From Micromonospora sp. WMMA1363 (GTDB lineage Bacteria; Actinomycetota; Actinomycetes; Mycobacteriales; Micromonosporaceae): 64,000 nt of DNA. A program made the translations under genes and the position numbers. A model generated the notes under the pieces. It was given only the letters and a program-made list of their open reading frames with translations, made no database searches and was not told where the DNA came from. How positions within the stretch are numbered: the stretch's first letter is position 1; every line of letters starts with the position of its first letter. Location: contig NZ_JAUALB010000001.1 of the NCBI RefSeq assembly GCF_030345795.1, positions 5,510,001 to 5,574,000 on the forward strand. The letters are read 5' to 3'. Positions 37,105-45,840 of this stretch are shown piece by piece.

Positions 37105-39438
37105 GTGCCCCTCGCGTACCCGCGCACTTCAGCCCGCCGACCGGCCCTGCCCGAGGTCGTCGTTCTTGGGGTGGTCACCCTGCTTCTGCTCGCCGCCGCA
37201 GCCGGCACGCTGCCCGCGCTCGGCGTGGTGGCACTCACCGCGACGGCCGGCAGCGCGCTCGCCGGCACCCGGCTGTCCCGGCTGGCCGCCAACCCACCCC
37301 GCCCCGCCGTGCGCAACGGCGACACCCGGGCGGCCGCCCGGCGCCGGGCGGCGCGACCGCGCCGGGCCGCCGTCCTACTCGGCGCGGCCGTCGTCGCCGC
37401 CGGGCTCACCACCACCGTCCTGCCGCTGGCCGGCGCTGCGCACCGGAACGCCGTGGCCGTCGCCGGGCCGGCCGTCGTGGCGACGCTGTTCGGCTTCGGC
37501 CTGACCGCGCTGGCCGGGTCACCGCGCCCACCGGCCCGGGTCCGGCTGCGTCGGCTGACCGACGCGGCGGAGCCGGGCGCCGGGCTGGCCCTCGCCGGGT
37601 GGCTGATCCTGCCGCGGGACAGCCTCGGCGCACCGGTCCGCCTCGTGGCGGCGGTGACGCTTGGCACGCTCGCCGTCGGCGCCCTCACCGCAGTGACCGG
37701 GCCGCGTCGGCTGGGCGGGGCGGCCCGGTGCCGGGGCGGGGGGGCGCTGACGCTGACCGGACTCCTGCTGCTCACCACGCTGACCGCCGGCACCCTGCCC
37801 GACCGGGCGGGGCTGCTGGCCGTACCGCCGCTGGTGGGTGGGGTGCTGCTGACCGCGGCGGGGGCGCGGCGCGAACTTCGTCCGGACCTGGAGCCACCTC
37901 CGCGGCCGACCGCCGTCTGGCCGCGGGTCGTGGTGCCGGCCGTCGCCGTGGTCGCGGCGACCGGCTGGTGGCTCGGCGCGGGGCTGGCGTCCGACCCGAC
38001 GGCCGTGCTGCTCGCGCTCGCCGTGGTCCCGCCGCTGGTCCTGCGGGAGCTGCTGCGGTCGCTCCGGCATCCAGACAGCCGGCGGACGGCCGGGGTGGAC
38101 CCGACGGCCGAGGGGCCGGGCATACCGGTGACCGGTGGGCCCGACGAACCGGCCGCGCTGCCGCAGCCACCGGCACCCAGCAGACCAGGCCGGTCCGCGC
38201 CGGCCGGTGAACGCGGCGCGCTGCTGCGCGCGCTCGCGGCGCTACAGGACATGCCGCACCCGTCCGGTGCCCTGCTGGTGGTGGACCTGCACGCACCCAC
38301 GGCCGCAGCGGCCGAGCAGCTCGCCGGGCCGGAGCTGACCGGCGAGGTGGCCCGTCGGACCCGGGCCGTCCTCGGCCCGGGTGACCTGGTGGTCGACGCG
38401 ACCACCACCGACTTCGCGGTGGCGACCGGCGTCGGGCCGGTACTCGCGTACGCGCTCGGAACCCGACTGGTCGCCGCGCTCACCCGGCCCTACCCGGGTG
38501 CGGGTGGGACGGTGCGGCTGCAGGTGAGTATCGGGCTCGCCGAGACCGGGGGCACCGCCGCGGAGGCCGTGCTACGCCAGGCGGACCTGGCCCGCCGCCG
38601 CGCCGTGCAACTCGGCCGGGACCGGGTCGAGTGGTACGACGCCTACCTGGAGGAGCAGCTGGTCCGCCGCCTGGATCTGGAGCGTGAGCTGCCCGGGGCG
38701 GTCGCCCGGGGCGAGCTGGATCTGGTCTTCCAGCCGGTGCTCGGGCTGGTCGACCGGCAGCCGATGGGCGCGGAGGCGTTGCTGCGCTGGCGCAGCCCGG
38801 TGCTCGGTACGGTGCTGCCCGCCGAGCTGCTGCCGGTGGCGGAGGACCTCGACGTGGTGGGCGAGCTGGGCTGCTGGGTCCTCGACCGGGCCTGCCGGCA
38901 GTTGGCCGCGTGGACCGGGGCGGGGCGCGAGCTGTTTATGACGATCAACGTTAGTGTCCGGGAGCTGACCGCACCCGACTTCGTCCCTCGGACGGCGGCG
39001 GTGCTCGACGCGTACGGCCTGGCACCAGAGCAACTGGTGGTCGAGGTAGCCGAGCCGCGGGTGGCGGCGGAGCTGCCGACGGTGGTGGCCCGGCTGGCCG
39101 GACTCCGGTCGCTGGGTGTCCGCACCGCGCTGGACGACTTCCGCGCCGAACACGCCTCCCTCGCGCAGTTGCGTCGGCTGCCGATCGATCTGCTCAAGGT
39201 CGGGCCGCAGCTGGTGGGTCGCGGGGCGGACCAGGGCCGCCCGCTGATCGACGTGGTGGTGAACGTCGGCGACCGGCTTGGGCTGGAGATCGTCGCGGAG
39301 GAGTTGGAGTCGGACGAGCAGGTCGAGGGAGCCCGCCGCGCTGGCTGCCGGTACGGGCAGGGCTTCGCCCTCGCCCGGCCGGCGACCGCGGAACGCGTCG
39401 AGGCGTACTTCGAGGAGTTCCCGTTCGCGTCGCGCTGA
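37105..39438 (+). CDS. Membrane protein with degenerate GGDEF and variant EAL domain
   Basis: 777 residues. About eight hydrophobic helices occupy roughly 1-315. The next domain has a GGDEF fold (LQVSIGLAETGG, LRQADLARRRAV) but the active-site signature is TTTDF (433-437), so cyclase activity is not expected. The EAL domain keeps Glu557 in [10 protein letters not shown], the Asn in INVSVREL, Asp677-Asp678, the Lys in LLKVG, a Glu in IVAEE and the Gln in GQGFALARP, but loop 6 reads DDFRAEHAS instead of DDFGTGYSS. It could be a weak phosphodiesterase or a c-di-GMP receptor. GTG 37105 has GAAGG about 8 nt upstream. Confidence 0.8.
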   Translation: MPLAYPRTSARRPALPEVVVLGVVTLLLLAAAAGTLPALGVVALTATAGSALAGTRLSRLAANPPRPAVRNGDTRAAARRRAARPRRAAVLLGAAVVAAGLTTTVLPLAGAAHRNAVAVAGPAVVATLFGFGLTALAGSPRPPARVRLRRLTDAAEPGAGLALAGWLILPRDSLGAPVRLVAAVTLGTLAVGALTAVTGPRRLGGAARCRGGGALTLTGLLLLTTLTAGTLPDRAGLLAVPPLVGGVLLTAAGARRELRPDLEPPPRPTAVWPRVVVPAVAVVAATGWWLGAGLASDPTAVLLALAVVPPLVLRELLRSLRHPDSRRTAGVDPTAEGPGIPVTGGPDEPAALPQPPAPSRPGRSAPAGERGALLRALAALQDMPHPSGALLVVDLHAPTAAAAEQLAGPELTGEVARRTRAVLGPGDLVVDATTTDFAVATGVGPVLAYALGTRLVAALTRPYPGAGGTVRLQVSIGLAETGGTAAEAVLRQADLARRRAVQLGRDRVEWYDAYLEEQLVRRLDLERELPGAVARGELDLVFQPVLGLVDRQPMGAEALLRWRSPVLGTVLPAELLPVAEDLDVVGELGCWVLDRACRQLAAWTGAGRELFMTINVSVRELTAPDFVPRTAAVLDAYGLAPEQLVVEVAEPRVAAELPTVVARLAGLRSLGVRTALDDFRAEHASLAQLRRLPIDLLKVGPQLVGRGADQGRPLIDVVVNVGDRLGLEIVAEELESDEQVEGARRAGCRYGQGFALARPATAERVEAYFEEFPFASR

Positions 39439-39693
39439 GCCGACCACCGAGTCGGCTCAGGTTGGCCGGGGAAAGGCGGTGCTGCCCCCGGCCGGGCTCT
39501 TTGCCGCCCCCGCGTGGAGCCCACCGCAAGCAGTCCGACGGTGGTGGAGGCGGGGCGGTCTTGACACCCGTCATGTTGCTGGTTTCGGCGGGCCGGGCCG
39601 GCGCGGGATCCCGTGGTGCCACGCCGGCCCGACACCCGGGCAGCCGGATCGGTTTACCGGCTGCCCGCCGCGAGCCTGCCGGTCGACTGCCGG
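39439..39693. other. Gap between convergent genes
   Basis: About 255 bases between the stops of the EAL protein and the DUF2690 gene. Frames exist but none is convincing. A GC-rich hairpin is likely (gccgggccggcgc) but no clean terminator is seen. Confidence 0.4.
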
Positions 39694-40164
39694 TCAGGCG
39701 CAGAGCGGGGTGCTGGTGTACTTCGTGCCGGACGGAGTAGTCACCTCGCCGACCGCGCACACCGTGGCGTTCTGGCCGTCGAGCTGGTCGCCGTAGTACT
39801 GGTAGCCGGTACCGCCGTACTTGGTGGTCGTGGCGTACGGGCTCTGCCGGTAGACCCACACCCGGACGGTGTTGTTCGGGCTCACCCGGTTATAGATCTT
39901 GCCCCAGTTGGTGCCGCAACTCGGGCTCCAGCGCAGCTCCACGACGGCCAGTGTGGTGGCTCCCTGCCTGATGTACGCCGGGTTGTAGGTTGCGTTCTGG
40001 GCGCCGGTGGAGCAGCCGGTGTCGATCGGGTCGGTGCGGTCGCACCCGGTCTGCGGGCAGGCGGCATTGGCCGGCGACGCTACCAGCAGACTGGCAGCGG
40101 TGAGGAGACCGGCGGCGGCGGTGGTCAGCAGTCGGCGGCGGGTGGAGCGGGTGGTGCGGGTCAT
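39694..40164 (-). CDS. Secreted DUF2690 protein
   Basis: 156 residues. A basic stretch MTRTTRSTRRRLL, a hydrophobic core and SPANA cleavage site form a signal peptide; the start has several Arg but only a weak twin-Arg likeness. The mature part is a single DUF2690 domain with ELRWSPSCGTNWGKIYNRVS at its core and six cysteines (CPQTGC, DTGC, SPSCG, TVCAV, LCA), probably disulphide-bonded outside the cell. ATG 40164 has AGGAGG about 5-6 nt upstream. It is divergent from an HTH protein carrying the same domain. Function unknown. Confidence 0.8.
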   Translation of the reverse strand: MTRTTRSTRRRLLTTAAAGLLTAASLLVASPANAACPQTGCDRTDPIDTGCSTGAQNATYNPAYIRQGATTLAVVELRWSPSCGTNWGKIYNRVSPNNTVRVWVYRQSPYATTTKYGGTGYQYYGDQLDGQNATVCAVGEVTTPSGTKYTSTPLCA

Positions 40165-40295
40165 CGAGCCTCCTGAGGACTGAACCGGTCGGGTCGACCG
40201 GCCCCTCATCCCTACCGCTCGTCGACCCTCCTCTCTACGCTGTGTCGCGTTGGACAATCAATTCCGATGTCGGTCAATCAATCGGCAGGAGCTGC
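40165..40295. promoter_or_regulatory. Divergent promoter region of the DUF2690 pair
   Basis: 131 bases shared by both genes. It holds TACGCT (40236-40241, plus strand -10 candidate) and the AT-rich direct repeat tcaatca at 40257-40263-like and 40274-40280 positions around ccgatgtcgg, which could be an operator. No proof of regulation. Confidence 0.4.
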
Positions 40296-41297
40296 ATGGC
40301 CCGGGCGGAGCGTCAACTCGACCCGACGGCTAGCCCCGTCCAGGCGTTCGCCGCCGACCTGCGCAGGCTGCGCGACGCGGCCGGACGGCCCACCTACACC
40401 GCGCTCGCCCGGCGGGCACACCGGTCGGCGACATCCCTGTCCGAGGCGGCCGGCGGCCGGAAGCTGCCCACCCTGGACACCACGTTGGCCTACGTGCGTG
40501 CGCTGGGCGGCGACGAGGTGGCGTGGGCGCGACGGTGGCACGAGGTGGCCCGGTCCGGGGAGGCGGTGGTTCTACCCGGCGGGCCCGTCACGCCGGGGGC
40601 GGGCGGAACGCCAACGGAGGACCGGCGGTCGGGCGCCGGCGACGACGGCGGGCCCACCGGCCGGGGCCCCGATCCGCGGGGCGGCGATGCCGGTGCGGCG
40701 GGAAACCGGGACGGCGGCGACCGCCCGGCCCTGGAGCGTCGCTCCGGCCGGCGGAGCGTCCGAGCCCTGGTCCTGGCGGCGGCGGTGGTGGCCGGGCTCG
40801 TCACCGTGCCCTGGCTCGCCGGTGGCTTCCGGTCGGCGGCCACGGAGGACACGCCACCGGTTGCGGCGTCCCCACCGGACACCGGCGAGCCGCGCGACGG
40901 CGCCGACCCGAAGGACGCCGGCTGCGCCGTCGACCCGGCGGTAGCCACTGTGGACACCAATGCTGTCTTGCTCGACGGCCGGGTCGTCGGCACCGTGGAG
41001 CTGCGCTACTCACCGGCCTGCGGGGCGAGCTGGCCCCGGTTCCTGCCGGTGCCCGCCGCGGCGGCCGTGGTGCCCCGGCCGGCGCAGATCCAGCTCACCG
41101 TCACCGACGGCGAAGACCCGACCCGATTCGCCGACTTCGCCATGGACTACGCCGGCATCTCCGCCTTCGGGAACATCCTCACCAGCACCCGCACCTGCGT
41201 CTGGGCCCAGGTGCGACTCTCCGGCCCGGGCTGGACCTCGCCGCGGGCCCGCACCGGCTGCTGGCGCGGCGCCACCCAGGTCAGGCCGATTCCCTGA
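40296..41297 (+). CDS. HTH-membrane helix-DUF2690 protein
   Basis: 333 residues. The first 90 form a helix-turn-helix domain: YTALARRAHRSATSLSEAAG with LPTLDTTLAYVRALGG, like XRE-type domains of actinobacterial regulators. A Gly/Pro/Asp-rich linker and a membrane helix (about 150-170, ALVLAAAVVAGLVTVPWLAGG) follow. The exported C-terminal domain is DUF2690 with VELRYSPACGASWPRFLPVP. The architecture suggests an outside sensor tied to a cytoplasmic DNA-binding domain. Its divergent neighbour is a free secreted DUF2690 protein. AGGAG lies 4 nt before ATG 40296. Confidence 0.8.
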   Translation: MARAERQLDPTASPVQAFAADLRRLRDAAGRPTYTALARRAHRSATSLSEAAGGRKLPTLDTTLAYVRALGGDEVAWARRWHEVARSGEAVVLPGGPVTPGAGGTPTEDRRSGAGDDGGPTGRGPDPRGGDAGAAGNRDGGDRPALERRSGRRSVRALVLAAAVVAGLVTVPWLAGGFRSAATEDTPPVAASPPDTGEPRDGADPKDAGCAVDPAVATVDTNAVLLDGRVVGTVELRYSPACGASWPRFLPVPAAAAVVPRPAQIQLTVTDGEDPTRFADFAMDYAGISAFGNILTSTRTCVWAQVRLSGPGWTSPRARTGCWRGATQVRPIP

Positions 41298-41332
41298 GCT
41301 CCCACGCGGCCGACCCGGCGGCGGCCGGAGAC

Positions 41333-41364
41333 GCCCCGGTCCGGCAGCGCCCCGGTCCGGCAGC
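41333..41364. repeat. Perfect 16-nt tandem duplication
   Basis: gccccggtccggcagc occurs at 41333-41348 and exactly again at 41349-41364, in the gap between the convergent HTH-DUF2690 and ilvD genes. Probably replication slippage. Confidence 0.8.
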
Positions 41365-41377
41365 GTCCCGGGCCGGG

Positions 41378-43225
41378 CTACGCGGGGACGCGGCGGTAGG
41401 CACCGTCGCTGGCCGAGGTGGCCATCGAGGCGTACGCGCGCAGTGCCGCCGACACCGGCCGCTGCCGGTCGACCGGGGTGTACGGACGGTCCCGCTTCTC
41501 CTGGGCTGTCCGCCGGGACTGGAGCACGTCGTCCGGCACGGCCAGCTCGATCGACCGATTCGGAATGTCGATGACGACTTCGTCGCCTTCCTCGATTAAC
41601 GCGATCAGCCCACCCGAGGCCGCCTCGGGGGAGACGTGCCCGATGGACAGCCCGGAGGTGCCGCCGGAGAACCGGCCGTCGGTGAGTAGGGCGCACGCCC
41701 GGCCCAGCCCGCGGCCCTTGAGGAACGAGGTGGGGTAGAGCATCTCCTGCATGCCCGGCCCGCCCTTGGGGCCCTCGTAGCGGATCACCACCACGTTCCC
41801 GACGCCGACCTGCTTGGCCAGGATGGCCGAGACCGCGTCGTCCTGTGACTCGTAGACCTTCGCCGGGCCGCGGAAGGTCAGGCACTCCGGAGGCACCCCG
41901 GCGGTCTTCACCACGCAGCCGTCCGGCGCGAGGTTGCCATGCAGGATGGCCAGCCCGCCGTCGGCCGTGTACGCGTGCTCGTGGTCCCGGATACAGCCGC
42001 CCGCCGCGTCGGTGTCCAGTGACGACCAGCGGTTGGTGGTCGAGAACGGTTCGGTGGTGCGCACCCCGCCGGGCGCGGCGTGGAACAGGCCCACCGCCGC
42101 CGACGTCGCGGCGCCACCGCGCACGTCCCAGTCGGTGAGCCAGCGCTCCAGCGTGGGGGAGTGCACAGCGTGCACGTCCCGGTTGAGTAGCCCGGCACGG
42201 TCCAGCTCGCCGAGGATGGCCGGGATGCCGCCGGCCCGGTGCACGTCCTCCATGTGGTACTCGGGCGAGTTCGGAGCGACCTTGGCGAGGCAGGGCACCC
42301 GCCGGGAGATGGCGTCGATGTCGGCGACGTCGAAGCGCAGCTCCGCCTCCCGGGCGGCGGCGAGCAGGTGCAGGATCGTGTTGGTCGACCCGCCCATCGC
42401 CACGTCCAGCGCGACCGCGTTCTCGAAGGCGGGGCGGCTGGCGATCGACCGGGGCAGCACGGAGGCGTCGTCGCTGTCGTACCACCGCTTGGCGAGATCC
42501 ACGACGGTGCGGCCGGCCTCGACGAAGAGCGAGCGGCGCGCGGCGTGGGTCGCCAGCGTCGACCCGTTGCCGGGCAGCGCCAGGCCGATCGCCTCGGTGA
42601 GGCAGTTCATCGAGTTCGCGGTGAACATGCCGGAGCAGGAGCCGCAGGTCGGGCAGGCCGACCGTTCGATGGCACCGAGCTGGTCGTCGGTGACCGCCTC
42701 GTTCGAGGAGGCGATCATGGCGTCGATCAGATCGATCTTGGAGTGGACGATCCCCTCGATCGCCACCGTCTTGCCAGCCTCCATCGGGCCCCCGGAGACG
42801 AAGACGGTCGGGATGTTCAGCCGGAGCGCGGCCAGCAGCATGCCGGGCGTGATCTTGTCGCAGTTCGAGATGCAGACCAGGGCGTCGGCGCAGTGGGCGT
42901 TGACCATGTACTCCACCGCGTCGGCGATCAACTCCCGGCTGGGCAGCGAATAGAGCATGCCGCCGTGGCCCATCGCGATGCCGTCGTCGACCGCGATGGT
43001 GTTGAACTCGCGGCCCACCCCGCCGGCCTCGCCCACCGCCTCGGCGACGAGACCGCCGAGGTCCTTGAGGTGTACGTGGCCGGGGACGAACTGGGTGAAG
43101 CTGTTGGCGATGGCGACGATCGGCTTGCCGAAGTCGTCGTCGGTCATCCCGGTGGCCCGCCACAGGGCCCGGGCGCCGGCCATCGTCCGACCGTGCGTGG
43201 AGGTCTTCGACCGCAGCTCAGGCAT
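41378..43225 (-). CDS. ilvD: Dihydroxy-acid dehydratase
   Basis: 615 residues. The Fe-S cluster cysteines lie in [12 protein letters not shown] and [11 protein letters not shown], and [20 protein letters not shown] is a family hallmark. The C-terminal swivelling domain ends [17 protein letters not shown]. It dehydrates the dihydroxy acids to the 2-oxo acids of valine and isoleucine, the step after IlvC. It is read away from ilvBNC, on the other strand, so it has its own promoter. ATG 43225 begins [17 protein letters not shown], the conserved start; CAGACT lies 7 nt before it. Confidence 0.95.
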   Translation of the reverse strand: MPELRSKTSTHGRTMAGARALWRATGMTDDDFGKPIVAIANSFTQFVPGHVHLKDLGGLVAEAVGEAGGVGREFNTIAVDDGIAMGHGGMLYSLPSRELIADAVEYMVNAHCADALVCISNCDKITPGMLLAALRLNIPTVFVSGGPMEAGKTVAIEGIVHSKIDLIDAMIASSNEAVTDDQLGAIERSACPTCGSCSGMFTANSMNCLTEAIGLALPGNGSTLATHAARRSLFVEAGRTVVDLAKRWYDSDDASVLPRSIASRPAFENAVALDVAMGGSTNTILHLLAAAREAELRFDVADIDAISRRVPCLAKVAPNSPEYHMEDVHRAGGIPAILGELDRAGLLNRDVHAVHSPTLERWLTDWDVRGGAATSAAVGLFHAAPGGVRTTEPFSTTNRWSSLDTDAAGGCIRDHEHAYTADGGLAILHGNLAPDGCVVKTAGVPPECLTFRGPAKVYESQDDAVSAILAKQVGVGNVVVIRYEGPKGGPGMQEMLYPTSFLKGRGLGRACALLTDGRFSGGTSGLSIGHVSPEAASGGLIALIEEGDEVVIDIPNRSIELAVPDDVLQSRRTAQEKRDRPYTPVDRQRPVSAALRAYASMATSASDGAYRRVPA

Positions 43226-43336
43226 GCGTACCAGTCTGGCACTGCCGCCCGGGCGGTCACCGCTGCCGTACGCCGTGTCCCAACAGTTGCACACTCGGTA
43301 CCCCACGGCGGGGACTGATCCGGCACCCTTGAGGGC

Positions 43337-45658
43337 GTGCTGTCACCCCCGGCCATGGTCACGGTCGCGGTACTGAGCGGGATCCTCGCCGCGTCGGCCG
43401 CCGCGTTGCTGGCCGCCGGTGCTCGCCGGCGAGCACCGGCGGCCAGCAACGCGGCGCACCCGCTGCTCGCCGTGGCCGCTGGCGTCGGGCTGCTGGCAGT
43501 GCTGGCCGGGGCGGTGGTGGCGCTGGAGGCGGCCGGCCACGTCGATCACGGTTCGCCGCGACGCGGCGGCTGGGCCGAGGCGGTCGCACTGGTCACCGCG
43601 TTCAGCGGGCTGCTCTTCGCGGCCGGGCTGCTCCGACTACCCGGTGTGGCGCCCACCGCCGGGGCGGCCGCCCGGCTGTCGCTGGACGGCCTGATCGTCG
43701 CCACCGCGCTCTGGTTCGTGGGCTGGGTGCTCACCTCCGAGCCGACCCGCCTGCTCGGCGACGCCACCCCGATGGCCTGCCAGCCGATCCTGCTCGCCAC
43801 CGTCAGCGCGGCGCTCACCACCGGGCTGGCCGCCATCGTGGTCTTCCGCGCCCCGCCGCCCCGGCACCGGCTCGCCGCCCTCGGCGTGGGTGTGGTCGGC
43901 GTCACCACCGGCGGGCTCGGCATCGCCGCCGGGCTCTGCCAGGCCGGTCCGGTGGTCGCGTTGGTCGGAGCGCTGGTGCTCGCCGCGGGGCTGCTGACCG
44001 TCGCACTGGTGGTCCGCCGGCTCGATGCGACCAGCTGGATCGACGACGACCTGATGCGGCGCGACGGTGGATATGCGCTTGCATCGATGCTCGCGATGGT
44101 CGCCTCGGCGATGTACCACCTGGTCCAGGACGGCCGGTTCGACGCGCTGGCCATCGTGGCCGGCAGTGTGCAGGGCTTCGCTCTGGTGGCCCGCCAGTAC
44201 CTGACCCTGCACGACGTCCGCAGGTACGCGGGCCGGCTGGCCGAACGGGAGGCCCACTTCCGGGAGTTGGCACACACCGATCCGCTGACCGGCCTCGTCA
44301 ACCGGCGCGGCCTGCTGCGTGCGCTGCACCGCTGTGCCGAGACGGGAACCTCCTGCCTCCTGCTCACCCTCAACCTGGACGGCTTCAAGCATGTCAACGA
44401 CGTGCGTGGGCACGACGCCGGGGACGCGGTGCTGGCCGAGGCGGGCCGGCGGCTGCGCGGCAACCTGCGCCCCGGCGACGTGGCTGCCCGCCTCGGCGGC
44501 GACGAGTTCGCCGTGCTGATGCCCGGCCGGCGGCCCGCCGAGGCCGACCGGATCGGCCAGCGACTGCTCGGGGTGCTCGGGGCGGTCTACGACCAGCCGG
44601 AGGGGCCGGTCTTCCTCACGGTGAGCATCGGCACCGCCGGATGGGCCGGCGAGCCGGACGTCGAGCTGCTGCTGCGCCACGCCGACCTGGCCCTGCGGTA
44701 CGCCAAGCAGCGTGGCAAGAGCCGGGTCGAGCGGTACGACGCCACGTACGACCGGCTGCTGCGCCGGCGAGCCACCCTGGAGCACGAGCTGCGTGGCGCG
44801 ATCGAGCGTGACGAACTGCGCCTGGCGTTCCAGCCGGTGGCCTCGCTGCCGTCGGTGCGCCCGGTCGGCGCCGAGGCGCTGCTTCGGTGGCGCCACCCGG
44901 AGCTGGGGAAGGTCCGGCCCGACGAGTTCATCCCGCTCGCCGAGGAGTGCGGCATGATCGCCAAGCTGGGCGCGTGGGTGCTTCACGAGGCCTGCCACCA
45001 GCTGTCCCGCTGGCTGGCCGAGGGCCACGACGTGTGGGTCTCGGTGAATGTCTCGCCCCGGGAGCTGCACGCCCCGGAGTACGTCGTCCAGGTCGTCGAG
45101 GCGCTGCGCGCCCACCACGTCCCGCCGCAGCGACTGGTGTTGGAGGTCACTGAGCACGCCGTCGCGACCGATCTCGACGAGCTGATCCGCCGGCTGACCG
45201 CGTTGCGACGCACCGGTGTCCGGATCGCGCTGGACGACTTCGGGGCCGGGTACTCGTCGCTCGGCCAGCTGCGGCGCCTCCCGATCGACATCCTCAAGAT
45301 CGACCACAGTCTCGTTGCCGAGCATGCCCCGGTCCGGCCGGTCGACACCGACGGGCCGGCCTTCGCCCCGATGGTGGACGTCGTGATGCGGCTCGGTCAC
45401 CAGCTCGGCCTGGAGGTGATCGCCGAGGGGGTCACCACTCCGACCGAGTTGGCGGCGGTGGTGGCCGCCGGCTGCCGCTTCGGGCAGGGTGCCCTCTTCG
45501 GCTGGGGGGTTCCGGCCGAGCACCTGGAGGCGATGCTCGAGGCCGCCACGTCGCCGGGGGCACGGGATGTGCCCCATGGCCGAACGGGGGATTCCACAAG
45601 ATCCGTTAACCAAAATGTGGGATCGGTTGACTCATCGCGTGAGATGCGTCAGGCTTGA
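43337..45658 (+). CDS. Membrane-bound GGDEF-EAL protein with a 58-nt palindrome in its gene
   Basis: 773 residues. About seven membrane helices (1-235), then a GGDEF domain with RLGGDEF at 387-391, then an EAL domain with [41 protein letters not shown] and IAEGV. The metal-binding segment reads [10 protein letters not shown], with Asn346 where the first metal Asp usually stands, which may weaken cyclase activity. EAL looks active. The segment 43399-43456 (codons 21-40) is a perfect palindrome. The last codons overlap the ilvB promoter. GTG 43337 is the likely start. Confidence 0.82.
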   Translation: MLSPPAMVTVAVLSGILAASAAALLAAGARRRAPAASNAAHPLLAVAAGVGLLAVLAGAVVALEAAGHVDHGSPRRGGWAEAVALVTAFSGLLFAAGLLRLPGVAPTAGAAARLSLDGLIVATALWFVGWVLTSEPTRLLGDATPMACQPILLATVSAALTTGLAAIVVFRAPPPRHRLAALGVGVVGVTTGGLGIAAGLCQAGPVVALVGALVLAAGLLTVALVVRRLDATSWIDDDLMRRDGGYALASMLAMVASAMYHLVQDGRFDALAIVAGSVQGFALVARQYLTLHDVRRYAGRLAEREAHFRELAHTDPLTGLVNRRGLLRALHRCAETGTSCLLLTLNLDGFKHVNDVRGHDAGDAVLAEAGRRLRGNLRPGDVAARLGGDEFAVLMPGRRPAEADRIGQRLLGVLGAVYDQPEGPVFLTVSIGTAGWAGEPDVELLLRHADLALRYAKQRGKSRVERYDATYDRLLRRRATLEHELRGAIERDELRLAFQPVASLPSVRPVGAEALLRWRHPELGKVRPDEFIPLAEECGMIAKLGAWVLHEACHQLSRWLAEGHDVWVSVNVSPRELHAPEYVVQVVEALRAHHVPPQRLVLEVTEHAVATDLDELIRRLTALRRTGVRIALDDFGAGYSSLGQLRRLPIDILKIDHSLVAEHAPVRPVDTDGPAFAPMVDVVMRLGHQLGLEVIAEGVTTPTELAAVVAAGCRFGQGALFGWGVPAEHLEAMLEAATSPGARDVPHGRTGDSTRSVNQNVGSVDSSREMRQA
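43399..43456. repeat. Perfect 58-nt palindrome inside a coding sequence
   Basis: 43399-43427 and 43428-43456 are exact reverse complements: 29 bp arms, no spacer, no mismatch. The left arm begins cgccgcgttgctggccgcc and the right arm is its mirror. It stays in frame as Ala/Leu/Gly then Arg/Pro/Ala codons. In RNA it could fold into a very stable hairpin 63-120 nt after the start of the gene. Confidence 0.95.
45627..45655 (+). promoter_or_regulatory. ilvB promoter (-35 TTGACT, -10 CAGGCT)
   Basis: TTGACT at 45627-45632, 17-bp spacer, CAGGCT at 45650-45655. It overlaps the last codons of the upstream GGDEF-EAL gene (stop at 45656-45658). Transcription would begin at or next to the leader-peptide ATG at 45663. 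Confidence 0.6.
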
Positions 45659-45662
45659 CCAC

Positions 45663-45698
45663 ATGTCGTCGTACCGGTCGCTGCGAGTACTTACCTGA
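45663..45698 (+). CDS. ilvB leader peptide
   Basis: Eleven residues, MSSYRSLRVLT, then TGA. It holds Leu, Val and Leu codons in the last five positions, and the stop abuts hairpin 1 of the attenuator. Leaders of this kind precede ilvBNC in other actinobacteria, where stalling at scarce Leu/Val/Ile charged tRNA prevents termination. The ATG is 7 nt after the -10, so translation is probably leaderless. Confidence 0.65.
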   Translation: MSSYRSLRVLT

Positions 45699-45754
45699 GC
45701 GCACTCTCCACCGAGAGTGCGCTGGCCCCGTGCGTCCTGCACGAGGGCTTTTTT
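45699..45754 (+). terminator. ilvB attenuator (two hairpins and T6)
   Basis: Hairpin 1: gcgcactctc (45699-45708), loop cacc, exact complement to 45722. Hairpin 2: 45725-45733 pairs with 45739-45748 (9 bp with one bulged A), followed by TTTTTT at 45749-45754. The second is an intrinsic terminator before the ilvB start at 45841. GTGCG occurs in both hairpins, so the 5' arm of hairpin 1 could switch partners. Confidence 0.75.
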
Positions 45755-45840
45755 GTTGCCATCAGAACCCGCCGGCGCGGGCCCCGCCCGCGTCCCACCG
45801 CTCGAAGCCGCACCCACTCCAGCCGAAGGCCTGAACCGCC

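Noticed and set aside
41010..43163. Second minus-strand frame of 717 codons overlapping ilvD
   Set aside because: Out of frame with the clear IlvD protein and made of Arg/Gly-rich shadow sequence.
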